64,000 bases of DNA from Candidatus Sedimenticola sp. (ex Thyasira tokunagai) (GCA_037318855.1 CP134874.1:2480598-2544597); one strand, 5' to 3'. Shown: positions 43,938 to 53,070, numbered from the stretch's first letter. Translations and numbers: made by a program. The notes: generated from the sequence alone by a model not told the origin.

Positions 43938-44363
43938 TTATTGAACAAAGAAGCTGGTGAAGAAGAGATCGTTGACTAACTCTTTCTTACCCGATAGCTT
44001 CTCCAATACCTCATTTACTGCCTTAAGTGCCGTTTTCCGCAACGCCTCTTTTCCCTCAGGTGTTTTCATTTCGGAACCCTTTTGATCACCGAACAGCAGA
44101 AGCAACTCATGGCGCAGGGCAGGGGAGTGAAGTTGTATATCGGATAAATTTGTATCATCCTTGGACAACAACTGTACATCGCATCGCATGTACCTGGCAC
44201 CCGTATGTAGATTGACTAGAAGTGAGGGAGAGAGGGCGTGGTACGCTGCTGTTTTTGGCTCTACCTCGGCTTCAGCCTCCTCATCTTCAGCCAGTAGGTG
44301 ATTTGAAAAAAACAAAAGCGATAGCATGATGACCAGGGGTGTTAAACGCATCATTCTCTCCAT
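43938..44363 (-). CDS. FliL-like flagellar basal-body protein
   Basis: 141 residues with an N-terminal hydrophobic segment (MRLTPLVIMLSLLFFSNHLL), an acidic linker (EDEEAEAEVE) and a FliL-type domain (SLLVNLHTGARYMRCDVQLL and the RKTALKAVNEVLEKLSGKK end). FliL supports stator function at the motor. There are no other flagellar genes nearby, so it is an isolated paralogue and its role is uncertain. Confidence 0.7.
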   Translation of the reverse strand: MERMMRLTPLVIMLSLLFFSNHLLAEDEEAEAEVEPKTAAYHALSPSLLVNLHTGARYMRCDVQLLSKDDTNLSDIQLHSPALRHELLLLFGDQKGSEMKTPEGKEALRKTALKAVNEVLEKLSGKKELVNDLFFTSFFVQ

Positions 44364-44449
44364 TACAGATTAAAATACCTATGATCATTATATCGGTAAC
44401 AGAGATTATTTCTTAAATAACACCGTTACGTTTTAGGGAAAAGATAATT

Positions 44450-45496
44450 ATGAGCCACGGTCCAGTCATGCTCGATCTCTCAGGCACCACCCTGACAGAG
44501 GAGGAGCGGGAAATGTTGCAGCATCCTGCCGCCGGGGGGGTCATCCTGTTCGCAAGAAATTTTGAAACACCTGAGCAAGTGGCCGAGCTGATTTGTCGAC
44601 TTAATGAGCTGAGACAGCCATCACTGCTGATCGCTGTTGACCAGGAAGGGGGCCGGGTACAGCGATTTAAAAATGGATTTACCAGGCTGCCCCCTGCAGC
44701 CTGGTTTGGCCGACAGCATAAAAACAGTAGCAAAAAATCAAAAGAGATCACTCGGAGTGTGGGTTGGCTGATGGCGGCTGAGCTACGCGCAGTCGGGGTG
44801 GATTTTAGTTTTGCACCCGTGCTTGATCTTGGTAGGGGAATCAGCCAAGTGATAGGTGATCGCGCATTTAATGCATCACCAGCCATCGTCTCTGAACTGG
44901 CTCTCGCCTGGATGAGTGGAGTGCATGAGGCGGGTATGGCTGCGGTGGGGAAGCACTTTCCCGGGCATGGTGGAGTAACAGAGGACTCACATGAGGCACT
45001 GCCAGTGGATAGACGCAATCCACAGGACATTATGGTTGAAGATCTGCTGCCATTTGAGCAGATGATTGATGCGGGTCTGGAGGCGATCATGCCTGCCCAT
45101 GTCGTCTATGAAAAGGCTTCAAACGAGCTTGCCGGTTTTTCCCGATTTTGGCTGCAAGACGTACTGCGCAAAAAACTTGGATTTCAGGGTGTTATCTTTA
45201 GTGATGACTTAACGATGGCAGCGGCTGGTGAGGTGGGAGACTACCCGGAGAGGGCAACCACGGCTCTTGATGCCGGTTGTGACATGGTGTTGGTCTGCAA
45301 TAATCCAGTGGGTGCAGGTGAAGTGCTGGAGTCACTAAAAGACTACAGCAACCCGGCTGCACAGATGAGACTCATCCGAATGCACGGAAGAAAGGCTCTC
45401 AACAGGGAAGAGATTCATATGGATCCGAGGTGGAAGACGGCAGTGGAAGCTGTAGCCAAGTTTGAGGAGAGTTCTGCAATGGAACTCGATTTATAA
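44450..45496 (+). CDS. nagZ: Beta-N-acetylhexosaminidase NagZ
   Basis: Cytoplasmic family 3 glycosidase that removes GlcNAc from anhydro-muropeptides in peptidoglycan recycling. The 348-residue product has the substrate motif AVDQEGGRVQRF, the catalytic His-Asp loop KHFPGHGGVTEDSH and the nucleophile segment IFSDDLTMAAA. Divergent from the FliL-like gene (87 bp). Confidence 0.94.
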   Translation: MSHGPVMLDLSGTTLTEEEREMLQHPAAGGVILFARNFETPEQVAELICRLNELRQPSLLIAVDQEGGRVQRFKNGFTRLPPAAWFGRQHKNSSKKSKEITRSVGWLMAAELRAVGVDFSFAPVLDLGRGISQVIGDRAFNASPAIVSELALAWMSGVHEAGMAAVGKHFPGHGGVTEDSHEALPVDRRNPQDIMVEDLLPFEQMIDAGLEAIMPAHVVYEKASNELAGFSRFWLQDVLRKKLGFQGVIFSDDLTMAAAGEVGDYPERATTALDAGCDMVLVCNNPVGAGEVLESLKDYSNPAAQMRLIRMHGRKALNREEIHMDPRWKTAVEAVAKFEESSAMELDL

Positions 45497-45990
45497 AGCT
45501 TATCAACAGCTATTTTTTGGCTTACGCAGAGAATCTCTGAATAATACTTGGCCTGTGACAAGCACGCATCTTGTATCAAAAAATCGATCTAGAATCCTTT
45601 TAAAATCATTGAGCTTAGTTAAAGCTCAATGGCGTTGCCACTAAAATTCGCGAACCACGTCAAATGCGCGCCTATTTGTAGTAATTATGCCCGTATAATT
45701 TTATTTATGCCTAGCTCGATAATTATTCACTGGAACACCTCCTGAAATCAGCTAAAAAATAATGCTTGCAAGGGCTCTTTATTTATGAGAAAAACAGACT
45801 ACGCCGAATAAAAAATCCAATAAATACAATATATTATCAATAACTTATAAAGGCGAAGAGGATAATGTTCCTTACGTTTTTTGGGCTCCATTTTTGCCCC
45901 GCTTGAGTTTTATTATTTCGTTTTTTTGACCGCACCAACACTGTAGAAACAGCCGGTAAGTGGTCAGTAGTGAATTTGGAGGATGTAGTA
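45497..45990. other. AT-rich intergenic region nagZ/hemerythrin
   Basis: 494 bp without a credible ORF. A perfect 9-bp stem attgagctt/aagctcaat lies at 45608-45630, too far from nagZ to be a clear terminator. ggagg at 45978-45982 is the ribosome site of the next gene. Nothing else is recognised. Confidence 0.5.
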
Positions 45991-46437
45991 ATGAGTGCAC
46001 TTGACGACGTCAGGGTCCGGCAAACTGAAATGGTCAGTATGATCAGTGATCTGAAATCGATGCTTAAACCTGAACTGCTCACCATTGGGCCGAATGTAAA
46101 AACAGCACATAATCTGCTCTGTACACTCGGCAAACAACTGAAAGAGCACCTTGTCGCAGAGGATAAAGGCCTGTACCCGCCGCTTCTCACCCATGAAGAC
46201 CCAAAGCTGAAATCTTTGGCATGGGGGTTTATCAGTGGACAAAAGCCCTTGCGTAATCAGTTTGAGAATTACCACAAGCGCTGGCTGAAGAATTGTGACT
46301 TCAAGTTCACGCAAGAGTTTCTTGATGAAACGATGGATGTTTTCTCAGCTATAGAAGTGCGTATAGAGAGAGAGCAGTCGATTCTCATACCAAAACTGGA
46401 AGAGAGCGGTCTGTTCGCAATGGCCGGCGCCAGATAG
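45991..46437 (+). CDS. Hemerythrin-like (HHE domain) protein
   Basis: 148-residue helical protein with conserved His and Glu residues spaced as in the HHE cation-binding domain: an N-terminal TAHNLLC, then LKEHLVAEDKGLYPPLL, a later YHKRW, and EVRIEREQSILIPKL. It may bind a di-iron centre and O2 or NO. ATG 45991 has ggagg 9 bases upstream; the frame continues to 45970. Confidence 0.7.
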   Translation: MSALDDVRVRQTEMVSMISDLKSMLKPELLTIGPNVKTAHNLLCTLGKQLKEHLVAEDKGLYPPLLTHEDPKLKSLAWGFISGQKPLRNQFENYHKRWLKNCDFKFTQEFLDETMDVFSAIEVRIEREQSILIPKLEESGLFAMAGAR

Positions 46438-46462
46438 GTCGCCATAACGCCATTTACCCTAC

Positions 46463-46488
46463 AACGCCCTCCTCTAAAGGAGGGCGTT
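46463..46488. terminator. Hairpin after the hemerythrin-like gene
   Basis: A 10-bp perfect stem aacgccctcc/ggagggcgtt with loop tctaaa, 25 bp after the stop. It has no T-run, so termination efficiency is uncertain. Confidence 0.5.
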
Positions 46489-46698
46489 CCTGCTATCCGG
46501 TATCCCGCCTTCCACACCATCCTGCAGATACTCAATTCTGTGCTAATCTCTACACTTAATTTTGTAGAAAACTTATTAATCAAAGTGTGGATAAATAATC
46601 CGTAGTTGATTACTAGGAAATATGCGGGTACGATGGACCCCGATCTCTATTTAAGACTCATTCTAATCATCAGATACCTGAATAAGGAGGTACTCAAA

Positions 46699-47304
46699 GT
46701 GGGTGTACTTGTCGGACGTGAAGCTCCAGATTTTACCGCTCCTGCCGTGCTGGGCAGTGGCGAGATTGTTGATACATTTAACCTCAAGGAGGCAACCAAC
46801 GGTAAGTACGTTGTTATCTTTTTCTACCCCCTTGACTTCACATTTGTCTGTCCCTCAGAGTTGATCGCCTTTGATCACCGTCTGGAAGAGTTCAAAAAGC
46901 GTAATGTCGAAGTAATTGGTGTCTCCATCGATTCCCATTTCACCCACAATGCATGGCGTAACACCCCGATTAACGAGGGTGGTATCGGCCAAGTAGGCTA
47001 CACGCTGGTAGCGGACCTGACCCATTCAATCTGTAAAGACTATGATGTTGAAACCCCCAATGGTGCAGTCGCCTTCCGTGGCTCATTCCTTATAGATACA
47101 GAGGGAAATGTTCGTCACCAGGTGGTTAACGACCTGCCACTGGGACGTAACGTTGACGAGATGTTGCGCATGATCGATGCACTTCAGTTCACTGAGGAGC
47201 ACGGTGAAGTTTGTCCTGCCGGCTGGAAAGATGGTGACAAAGGCATGAACGCTTCTCCTGATGGTGTTGCTGCTTATCTTGCTGAGAATTCAGAGCAACT
47301 TTAA
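46699..47304 (+). CDS. Typical 2-Cys peroxiredoxin (AhpC/Prx1 type)
   Basis: Thiol peroxidase that detoxifies H2O2 and organic peroxides. The 201-residue protein has the peroxidatic Cys in DFTFVCPSE near residue 51 and the resolving Cys in GEVCPAGW near 171. GTG 46699 has aaggagg 8 bases upstream, although the frame opens at 46606. A strong terminator follows. trxB at 35493 could supply its reducing power through thioredoxin. Confidence 0.94.
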   Translation: MGVLVGREAPDFTAPAVLGSGEIVDTFNLKEATNGKYVVIFFYPLDFTFVCPSELIAFDHRLEEFKKRNVEVIGVSIDSHFTHNAWRNTPINEGGIGQVGYTLVADLTHSICKDYDVETPNGAVAFRGSFLIDTEGNVRHQVVNDLPLGRNVDEMLRMIDALQFTEEHGEVCPAGWKDGDKGMNASPDGVAAYLAENSEQL

Positions 47305-47329
47305 GTTCTGTTTCAGCTACAAATAAAGA

Positions 47330-47361
47330 GCCGGTTACATTTTTTGTAACCGGCTTTTTTT
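47330..47361 (+). terminator. Rho-independent terminator after the peroxiredoxin gene
   Basis: gccggttac (47330-47338) pairs with gtaaccggc (47346-47354) and is followed by a T-run to 47361. Confidence 0.88.
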
Positions 47362-47450
47362 GTGCATGTGCATTTCATCCAGCGGAGTTTCTCTGTGAAC
47401 CGTGATAGATGGTGTGTAATATAGCGTCCAATAAAAACAGAGGATAAGTG

Positions 47451-48191
47451 ATGGCAGAGGTGGCGATAATAGGTGGCTCCGGCCTGGCACAGCTTGATGA
47501 ACTTTGTATTTATCATCGCGAAGCGGTAGCAACCCCCTTTGGTGATCCCTCTGCGGCGCTGATGCAAGGTACTTTCAACGGAGTCGAGGTCATTTTCATC
47601 CCACGCCATGGTGATCCTCACACCATCCCCCCCCATAAGGTGAACTATCGCGCTAATCTTTGGGCACTGAAGCAGCTGGGAATAGAGCAGGTGATAGGGG
47701 TCGCTGCTGTTGGTGGCATCACCTCAAAAATGGGACCTCAAATGGTGGCTGTTCCTGATCAGATAATCGACTACACATATAATCGCCCACACACCTTTTT
47801 TGAAGAGAATCTGAGTCGGGTAACGCATATCGATTTTACCGAGCCATACTGTGAGCAGTTACGGCAACAGTTGATAAGCGCCGCGCAGCAGAGCGAAATT
47901 GATATTGTCACCGGCGGGACCTATGGCGCAACGCAAGGACCTAGACTCGAGAGCACCATGGAGATCCATAGAATGGAACAGGATGGCTGTGACCTGGTAG
48001 GGATGACGGGTATGCCTGAGGCCGCACTGGCCAAAGAGTTGAATCTCAGTTATGCCTGTTGTGCCGTGGTGGCCAACTGGGCGGCAGGGAAGGGGGAGGG
48101 GCCGATCACAATGGATGAAATTCATGCTCATCTGGACGCAGGTATGGAGAAAGTCAGGCTGATCCTCTCCTCTGCTGTCGCATCATTATAG
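47451..48191 (+). CDS. S-methyl-5'-thioinosine/thioadenosine phosphorylase (MtnP family)
   Basis: Cleaves 5'-methylthio-nucleosides with phosphate in the salvage of methionine. The 246-residue protein has IGGSGLAQL at the start, the phosphate motif PRHGDPHTIPPHKVNYRAN, the base motif GVAAVGGIT, and TGMPEAALAKEL. Its length fits the Pseudomonas MTI phosphorylase, but MTA and MTI specificity cannot be distinguished by eye. ATG 47451 has agagga upstream. Confidence 0.85.
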   Translation: MAEVAIIGGSGLAQLDELCIYHREAVATPFGDPSAALMQGTFNGVEVIFIPRHGDPHTIPPHKVNYRANLWALKQLGIEQVIGVAAVGGITSKMGPQMVAVPDQIIDYTYNRPHTFFEENLSRVTHIDFTEPYCEQLRQQLISAAQQSEIDIVTGGTYGATQGPRLESTMEIHRMEQDGCDLVGMTGMPEAALAKELNLSYACCAVVANWAAGKGEGPITMDEIHAHLDAGMEKVRLILSSAVASL

Positions 48192-48374
48192 TGTTTTATT
48201 AGAATCACTGATAAGCGATGAACAATATGATCGTTGATCAAAGCAGTACCACTCTTTGAGTTTAGGCTTGATCAAGCTCATTTTAGTCGTAGGGCAATGA
48301 GGGTAGTATTTGTGGGGTTACCCACAGTACCATCCCTAATGTTGTCAACTGAGATTTTCAACGGGTTAAGTCCA

Positions 48375-49976
48375 ATGGCCGAAGAAGAAACCAATAACGA
48401 TTCCACACAATCTCCTTCAGATGAGGCGGCGACACCAGCCAAGAAGGTGATGGCAAAGAAAAAAGCCACGGCAAAGAAAAAAGCCGCGGCAAAGAAAAGA
48501 GTGGCTAAAAAGAGCGTAGCAAAAAAGAGAGCCGCGAAGAAAAGCACTGTTAAGAAAAAAACAGTGGTCAAGAAAAAGAGTGTCACTAAGAAGAGGGTGG
48601 CAAAAAAAGCGGTAGTTGCTCCAGTTGTTGTGACGGAAAATTCTCCCGCCACCGATGAGGCTGCTACTCCGATAGCCTCTTCAACTGAAACTGCTACTCC
48701 GATTGCCCCTTCAACTGAAACTGCTACTCCGAAAGCCTCTTCAACTGAAACTGCTACTCCGGTTGCCCCTTCAACTGAAACTGCTACTCCGAAAGCCTCT
48801 TCAACTGAAACCGCTACTCCGATAGCCCCTTCAACTGAAACTGCTATAGAACAGAATTCTCAATCCAGTAGTACTGAGAGTAAAAGCGAAGCTATACTGG
48901 AACAGGAAAGTACACCACAGGAACAGAGCACTGAGGAAAAAGATGAGGTTACTCAATCTTCCCCTCAGGCACCTGAGGATGGAGAAGTTAAGACGCACCT
49001 AGAGGAAAAGGTAACCATGTCATCGGAATCCACACAGAACCAAGCGCCGTCCAACAGCGGCTCAAGCCCTAGTTTCTGGCCAAAAATCGTCCTTGCCATT
49101 GTGATCGTAGTGGCAGGTTTTATGTATATCCGCTCTCTTGCGGAAATACCTTCGTCAGGAGCTGACTCTGTCAACGCAATATCAGATGTCGGCAGTGAGC
49201 AGATGCCTGTTGCTGAAACTCAAACAAGTGCAGAAGAAACGACAAAAGCAGCGCCGGAGATAGCCGTTGTAACGGAAGTTGAAACGGCACCGACCAAAGA
49301 AGATCAAGTAGCCGAGCCCGTGGCTTCCGAGCCAGTTGCTTCCGAGCCAGTCGCTTCCGAACCCGTTGCTTCTGAGCCGGTCGCTTCTGAACCCGTCGCT
49401 TCTGAATCCGTTGCTTCTGAGCCCGTCGCTTCTGAGCCCGTCGCTTCTGAGCCCGTCGCTTCTGAGCCCGTTGCTTCTGAGCCCGTCGCTTCTGAGCCCG
49501 TTGCTTCTGAGCCCGTCGCTTCTGAGCCCGTCGCTTCTGAGCCCGTCGCTTCTGAGCCCGTTGCTTCTGAGCCCGTCGCTTCTGAGCCCGCTGCTTCTGA
49601 GCCAGTAGCTTCCGAACCGGTAGCTTCCGAGCCAGTAGCTTCTGAAACAGCCGAATCAGCTCAACTTCAGACCACTACAGATCCTGAACCTGCAGTAGCC
49701 TCAGAACAACCAGCTGCATCGTCAAGTACATCAGAAACCCGTATAGGATTTGGTACTTCCTCTAGTGCATCACCTTCATGGAGAAGGGGACTTCAGCGCC
49801 CTCAGCGTCCAGAGTGGGCTAAGCGTAGAGAACGTCCCCAGCGGCCGGAGTGGGCTAAGCGCCCAGTATCACCCTATCAGGGTTATACCCATCCCGCATA
49901 TGGGCCGTCGGCACCCTACGGTTATGGATCGATGCCTTACTATGGTTATCCTTCAACAGCCCCCAGTTATCGCTGA
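48375..49976 (+). CDS. Repeat-rich membrane protein with histone H1-like N-terminus
   Basis: 533 residues, not a known family as a whole. Residues 22-80 are Lys/Ala-rich and H1-like (KKATAKKKAAAKKR). Residues 95-155 are six 10-residue repeats (TETATPIAPS type). A single transmembrane helix lies near 234-255 (FWPKIVLAIVIVVAGF). Residues 314-423 are 22 copies of EPVAS, and the C-terminus is Pro/Tyr/Gly-rich with two WAKR repeats. ATG 48375 is preferred; the open frame begins at 48234. A DNA- or wall-tethering role is only a guess. Confidence 0.75.
   Translation: MAEEETNNDSTQSPSDEAATPAKKVMAKKKATAKKKAAAKKRVAKKSVAKKRAAKKSTVKKKTVVKKKSVTKKRVAKKAVVAPVVVTENSPATDEAATPIASSTETATPIAPSTETATPKASSTETATPVAPSTETATPKASSTETATPIAPSTETAIEQNSQSSSTESKSEAILEQESTPQEQSTEEKDEVTQSSPQAPEDGEVKTHLEEKVTMSSESTQNQAPSNSGSSPSFWPKIVLAIVIVVAGFMYIRSLAEIPSSGADSVNAISDVGSEQMPVAETQTSAEETTKAAPEIAVVTEVETAPTKEDQVAEPVASEPVASEPVASEPVASEPVASEPVASESVASEPVASEPVASEPVASEPVASEPVASEPVASEPVASEPVASEPVASEPVASEPVASEPAASEPVASEPVASEPVASETAESAQLQTTTDPEPAVASEQPAASSSTSETRIGFGTSSSASPSWRRGLQRPQRPEWAKRRERPQRPEWAKRPVSPYQGYTHPAYGPSAPYGYGSMPYYGYPSTAPSYR
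48661..48840 (+). repeat. 30-bp coding tandem repeat (6 units)
   Basis: The 30-bp unit ctgctactccgatagcctct... recurs exactly in register six times (three 60-base periods), encoding the decapeptide ATPIAxSTET with small variations (P/S, I/K/V). It is interrupted by no other sequence and is prone to length change. Confidence 0.85.
49314..49643 (+). repeat. 15-bp coding tandem repeat (22 units, EPVAS)
   Basis: 330 bp of the unit gagcccgtcgcttct with third-base and a few second-base changes, encoding 22 EPVAS units (one ESVAS, one EPAAS). The near-identity of the central units suggests recent slippage or gene conversion, whereas the ends are more diverged. Confidence 0.9.
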
Positions 49977-49992
49977 TCCTAACTGAACTAAG

Positions 49993-50018
49993 AACCGGCC
50001 TTAAATGGCCGGTTTTTT
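49993..50018 (+). terminator. Rho-independent terminator after the repeat protein
   Basis: aaccggcc (49993-50000) pairs with ggccggtt (50007-50014), followed by ttttt, 17 bp after the stop codon. Confidence 0.85.
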
Positions 50019-50213
50019 TATTTACAGACCAACTCAAGCGTAACTGCCAAGAAGCTACTGATTTCAGCGAACCACGAATTCTGTTTCTCGCTGTAATATG
50101 GTGGTATCAAGGGATTTCAATATTTTACGGGGCTAATATGCTCACGCTACGTAGAATCCATACCTTTCATGCACTATCTACCCAAGAGATTTCAAGCTAA
50201 GTAAGAAATCCCT

Positions 50214-50522
50214 ATGATAGATATTGATAATTTCAGCTGTAGCCGATGTGGCCAGAGAGTTGAGTCATGGGCTGTAAGACGGCCCCAGTTTGACTGTCCA
50301 AATTGTGGCAAAAAGTTTCAATCAAACCACAAAGCCGTTATGAAGAGGTGTATCTATATCTTTGCCGCTGTCTGGTTGCTGATAGGGTCTCTCATCTGGG
50401 TGCTCAGTTCATCCTGGCAACTAGCACTCGCTTTATCGATTGAGCTGGGGTGGATGGGAGCTATCCTTGTGGCAATTCTTCTTTTTCGCTTATCCCTGCG
50501 TATTGATGAAGTATCAGATTAA
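50214..50522 (+). CDS. Small zinc-ribbon membrane protein
   Basis: 102 residues: an N-terminal zinc ribbon (CSRCGQRV ... CPNCGKKF) and two C-terminal hydrophobic helices (IFAAVWLLIGSLIWVL and MGAILVAILLF). No family was recognised. It has no close operon partner and weak ribosome-site evidence; it may be a membrane-bound metal-binding or regulatory protein. Confidence 0.65.
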   Translation: MIDIDNFSCSRCGQRVESWAVRRPQFDCPNCGKKFQSNHKAVMKRCIYIFAAVWLLIGSLIWVLSSSWQLALALSIELGWMGAILVAILLFRLSLRIDEVSD

Positions 50523-50735
50523 ACAACTGGCTGACCATCGAATTATTATCATTAAACTCACGTATAAACAATATGATACAGTTATATTCTGTACCAATTT
50601 AGAGATTTGTTGATCCCTTTGCTACAATCATCTTTGAACTTCTTGGGAGAGATACCACCTAACTTGGCATGGTATGAAAATATCCAGGTTATTCAATAAT
50701 CCGAAAACAACTATAGTTTAATCCAGCATCCACAG

Positions 50736-51104
50736 ATGAGTACCGGCATCAGAAAAACGATACATTACCTGCTGACAATAATGCTGGCAGTGTTGCCGTT
50801 CACCACTGTTTATAGTGATTCCTGTCATCCTGGAGTAGGAGCAGACATGGAGATGCAGGGCCAAATCTTAATGATGGACTGCCCACATCCGGAACATAGC
50901 GGCGACATGGTGCATACGGAACAGACCAGCGATGACAACTGCTGCAGCGATCATTGTGATGCCTCCTTCGGTGTTCAACTCTATTTAGGCGGTGAATGGG
51001 TCTACACGTTCCCCTCGGCAAGTGTATTCGCTACTTATACACCCTCAGTGATGCCAAATCCGCTCATCTCATCCTTTCTTAGACCTCCTTTAACAATCTC
51101 CTGA
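50736..51104 (+). CDS. Small secreted His/Cys-rich protein (CopL-like?)
   Basis: 122 residues with a signal peptide (LLTIMLAVLPFTTVYS), a metal-binding-like Cys/His middle (SCHPG, MDCPHPEHSGDM, NCCSDHCDA) and a FLRPPLTIS end, similar in pattern to CopL-type proteins that precede copper genes. The assignment is weak. It leads a run of four genes for secreted or metal-linked proteins (51177-53070). Confidence 0.6.
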   Translation: MSTGIRKTIHYLLTIMLAVLPFTTVYSDSCHPGVGADMEMQGQILMMDCPHPEHSGDMVHTEQTSDDNCCSDHCDASFGVQLYLGGEWVYTFPSASVFATYTPSVMPNPLISSFLRPPLTIS

Positions 51105-51176
51105 ACCAAGCCCAAGCCATATCCTCAGTGATGTGGTGGTTTCTATAGGCGTCACGCCTTTTTTGGAGATAGCGTT

Positions 51177-51698
51177 ATGAAGTACCGTTTTACTGTTCTG
51201 GGGCTGCTACCCCTAATCCTTGCCGCCTGCTCAACTGATGAATCTGGCGCCCAGAAAATATCGCAAATGCAGCCCACTATAGCTTCTGCGGTCACAGAAG
51301 AACCACCGGCTACACGCTGGTATCAGTTTCAGCACGTAAGCCAAGGTGCGAATGTTTATCAGCAAAATTGTGCTGTCTGCCATGGCAAGCAGGGAGAAGG
51401 AGCAGCCAACTGGCGACAAGCAGGAGCTGATGGAAAATACCCAGCGCCACCTCTCAACGGCACCGGACATGCGTGGCACCACCCCCTTAAGATGCTAGCC
51501 CATGTCATCAAAAATGGCAGTCCCGGCGGCCAGGGTAATATGCAGGCGTGGAGAGGCAAACTGAGTGATGATGAGATTTTCTCTACGATCGCCTGGTTTC
51601 AGTCCAAGTGGCCTGAAGAGATCTACAAAACCTGGGCAAAACGTGAAGTGGCAAGAGGTAAAGCAGCAAAACGTGGCAGAGCGGGGAAGGGCACATGA
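51177..51698 (+). CDS. Lipoprotein cytochrome c
   Basis: 173 residues with a lipobox (LPLILAACSTD, Cys near residue 20) and one heme site CAVCHGKQGEGA near residue 67, with a Met in MQAW as likely axial ligand. A class I cytochrome c anchored to a membrane. ggag upstream supports ATG 51177. It precedes the HMA-like and DUF411 genes, so it may deliver electrons in copper oxidation or metal handling, which is inference. Confidence 0.85.
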   Translation: MKYRFTVLGLLPLILAACSTDESGAQKISQMQPTIASAVTEEPPATRWYQFQHVSQGANVYQQNCAVCHGKQGEGAANWRQAGADGKYPAPPLNGTGHAWHHPLKMLAHVIKNGSPGGQGNMQAWRGKLSDDEIFSTIAWFQSKWPEEIYKTWAKREVARGKAAKRGRAGKGT

Positions 51699-51731
51699 TT
51701 CTGCAGATAGAGTTCATATGGGAGCAGCATC

Positions 51732-52103
51732 ATGAACCGTGATCAGATGAGTGCAAACCACGGGGCCTGGGATGCCAGCCACTGGATCAACATTCCATCC
51801 CTCAATCATGAAGCAGACGGACTGCAGATCGACCACATCCTAAAAGCACTATCGGGTGTACATGAAGTGAATGTCTCGATAAGCACCCGGAAGATCTACA
51901 TTATCTATGACCAGACGCAAACCGACTTTCAGCAGATCCAGGAAAAGCTCGAAGAGATCGGTTTTCCTGCTTCAAACAGCTGGTGGTCACGAAAAAAGGC
52001 CGACTGGTTTCAATACCTGGACACTAATGCCAGAGCCAATGCCAATGCGCCGACACCGCCTTGTTGCAGCAACCCCAAGGGCTTGAATACAGGTAAAAAA
52101 TAA
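51732..52103 (+). CDS. HMA-like small protein lacking the CxxC motif
   Basis: 123 residues. The strand order LQIDHILKALSGVHEVNVSISTRKIYIIYDQ and LEEIGF matches a heavy-metal-associated (HMA) fold, but the usual MxCxxC is replaced by LNHEADGL, so copper binding by the canonical loop is not possible. A C-terminal tail with PPCCSN might compensate. Upstream: cytochrome c; downstream: DUF411 gene 21 bp away. Confidence 0.6.
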   Translation: MNRDQMSANHGAWDASHWINIPSLNHEADGLQIDHILKALSGVHEVNVSISTRKIYIIYDQTQTDFQQIQEKLEEIGFPASNSWWSRKKADWFQYLDTNARANANAPTPPCCSNPKGLNTGKK

Positions 52104-52124
52104 TCACACATGAGGCTAATTACC

Positions 52125-52622
52125 ATGAAACAGAAATCATCAAACCCAACAGAGAAAACAGGCCTCAAGGGCAAGCTAAAATGGGCTGCAGGACTCGTTG
52201 TGGTCACTTTTTTATCATTTGGTGGCCTGCTGGCAACGCAACAGAACTCCATTGCTGCAGATATTGTCGTATACAAAAACCCAAACTGTGGCTGCTGCAA
52301 TGCGTGGATAAAGCACCTGAAAGAGAACGACTATACAGTTGAGGTGAAAAACCGGGACGATGTCACCCCAATTAAAAAGGAGTTGGGAGTACCTAACAAC
52401 CTGCAATCCTGCCACACGGCCAAGGTCGATGGTTATGTTATCGAGGGGCATGTCCCAGCCGATCTTATTTCAAAACTAAGACGTGAAAAACCTCAGATCA
52501 GAGGCCTGGCCGTACCTGGAATGCCCATGGGCTCACCTGGAATGGAAGGCCCGTATAAAGATGACTATAACATCATATCCTTCAGTGATGATGGCAAGAC
52601 ATCCGTTTATGCCCATCGCTGA
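52125..52622 (+). CDS. DUF411 (CopG-like) periplasmic metal-binding protein
   Basis: 165 residues: an N-terminal anchor or signal, then the DUF411 hallmark KNPNCGCCNAWIKHL, ELGVPNNLQSCHTAKV, and the HVPADLISKLR region. DUF411 proteins bind copper and are common in copper-tolerance sets. ATG 52125 has gagg 9 bases upstream; ATG 52110 is also in frame. Confidence 0.85.
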   Translation: MKQKSSNPTEKTGLKGKLKWAAGLVVVTFLSFGGLLATQQNSIAADIVVYKNPNCGCCNAWIKHLKENDYTVEVKNRDDVTPIKKELGVPNNLQSCHTAKVDGYVIEGHVPADLISKLRREKPQIRGLAVPGMPMGSPGMEGPYKDDYNIISFSDDGKTSVYAHR

Positions 52623-52638
52623 TAACAGGAAAGTGATT

Positions 52639-53070
52639 ATGAACAAAGCAATCAAATTATTGACCGCTGTCACTCTTATGTTCTCAAGTATCACGATTTC
52701 ATTGGCACATAGTCCGCCTAAGGAGGCTAGGATTTTCTTTATCGGATTGCAGGATGGGGCAGTTGTACAAAGCCCAGTCCATGTGAAATTCGGCATTCAG
52801 AGTTTTGGGATCACACCTGCCGGTACAAAAGGTAAGATTCGTCACAAAGCAGGGCATCACCACCTATTACTCAATGCACCGTCACTGCCCGACATGGATG
52901 AGGCTATTCCCCGTGATAAGCAGCACCTACACTTTGATCAAGGTGAAACTGAGACGGTACTGGAATTACCTTCAGGAAAACACACTCTGCAACTCTTACT
53001 AGGTGATGAAGAGCATGAGCCTCAAGATCCGCCTCTCTACTCAGATAAAATTACCATTATCGTGAAATAA
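52639..53070 (+). CDS. DUF4399-domain secreted protein
   Basis: 143 residues with a signal peptide (AIKLLTAVTLMFSSITISLA) and the DUF4399 core: FIGLQDGAVVQSPVHVKFGI, GHHHLLLN, HLHFDQGETE, KHTLQLLLGD. Function is unknown; the many His residues (GHHHLL) suggest metal binding. It is 16 bp after the DUF411 gene. Confidence 0.82.
   Translation: MNKAIKLLTAVTLMFSSITISLAHSPPKEARIFFIGLQDGAVVQSPVHVKFGIQSFGITPAGTKGKIRHKAGHHHLLLNAPSLPDMDEAIPRDKQHLHFDQGETETVLELPSGKHTLQLLLGDEEHEPQDPPLYSDKITIIVK

Noticed and set aside
48234..48374. Upstream extension of the repeat-rich protein
   Set aside because: The open frame is longer, but the sequence is unlike the protein's own composition and lacks a ribosome site; ATG 48375 is the natural start.
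49314..49643. Possible CRISPR-like array
   Set aside because: The 15-bp units are contiguous without spacers and encode EPVAS in frame, so this is a coding tandem repeat.
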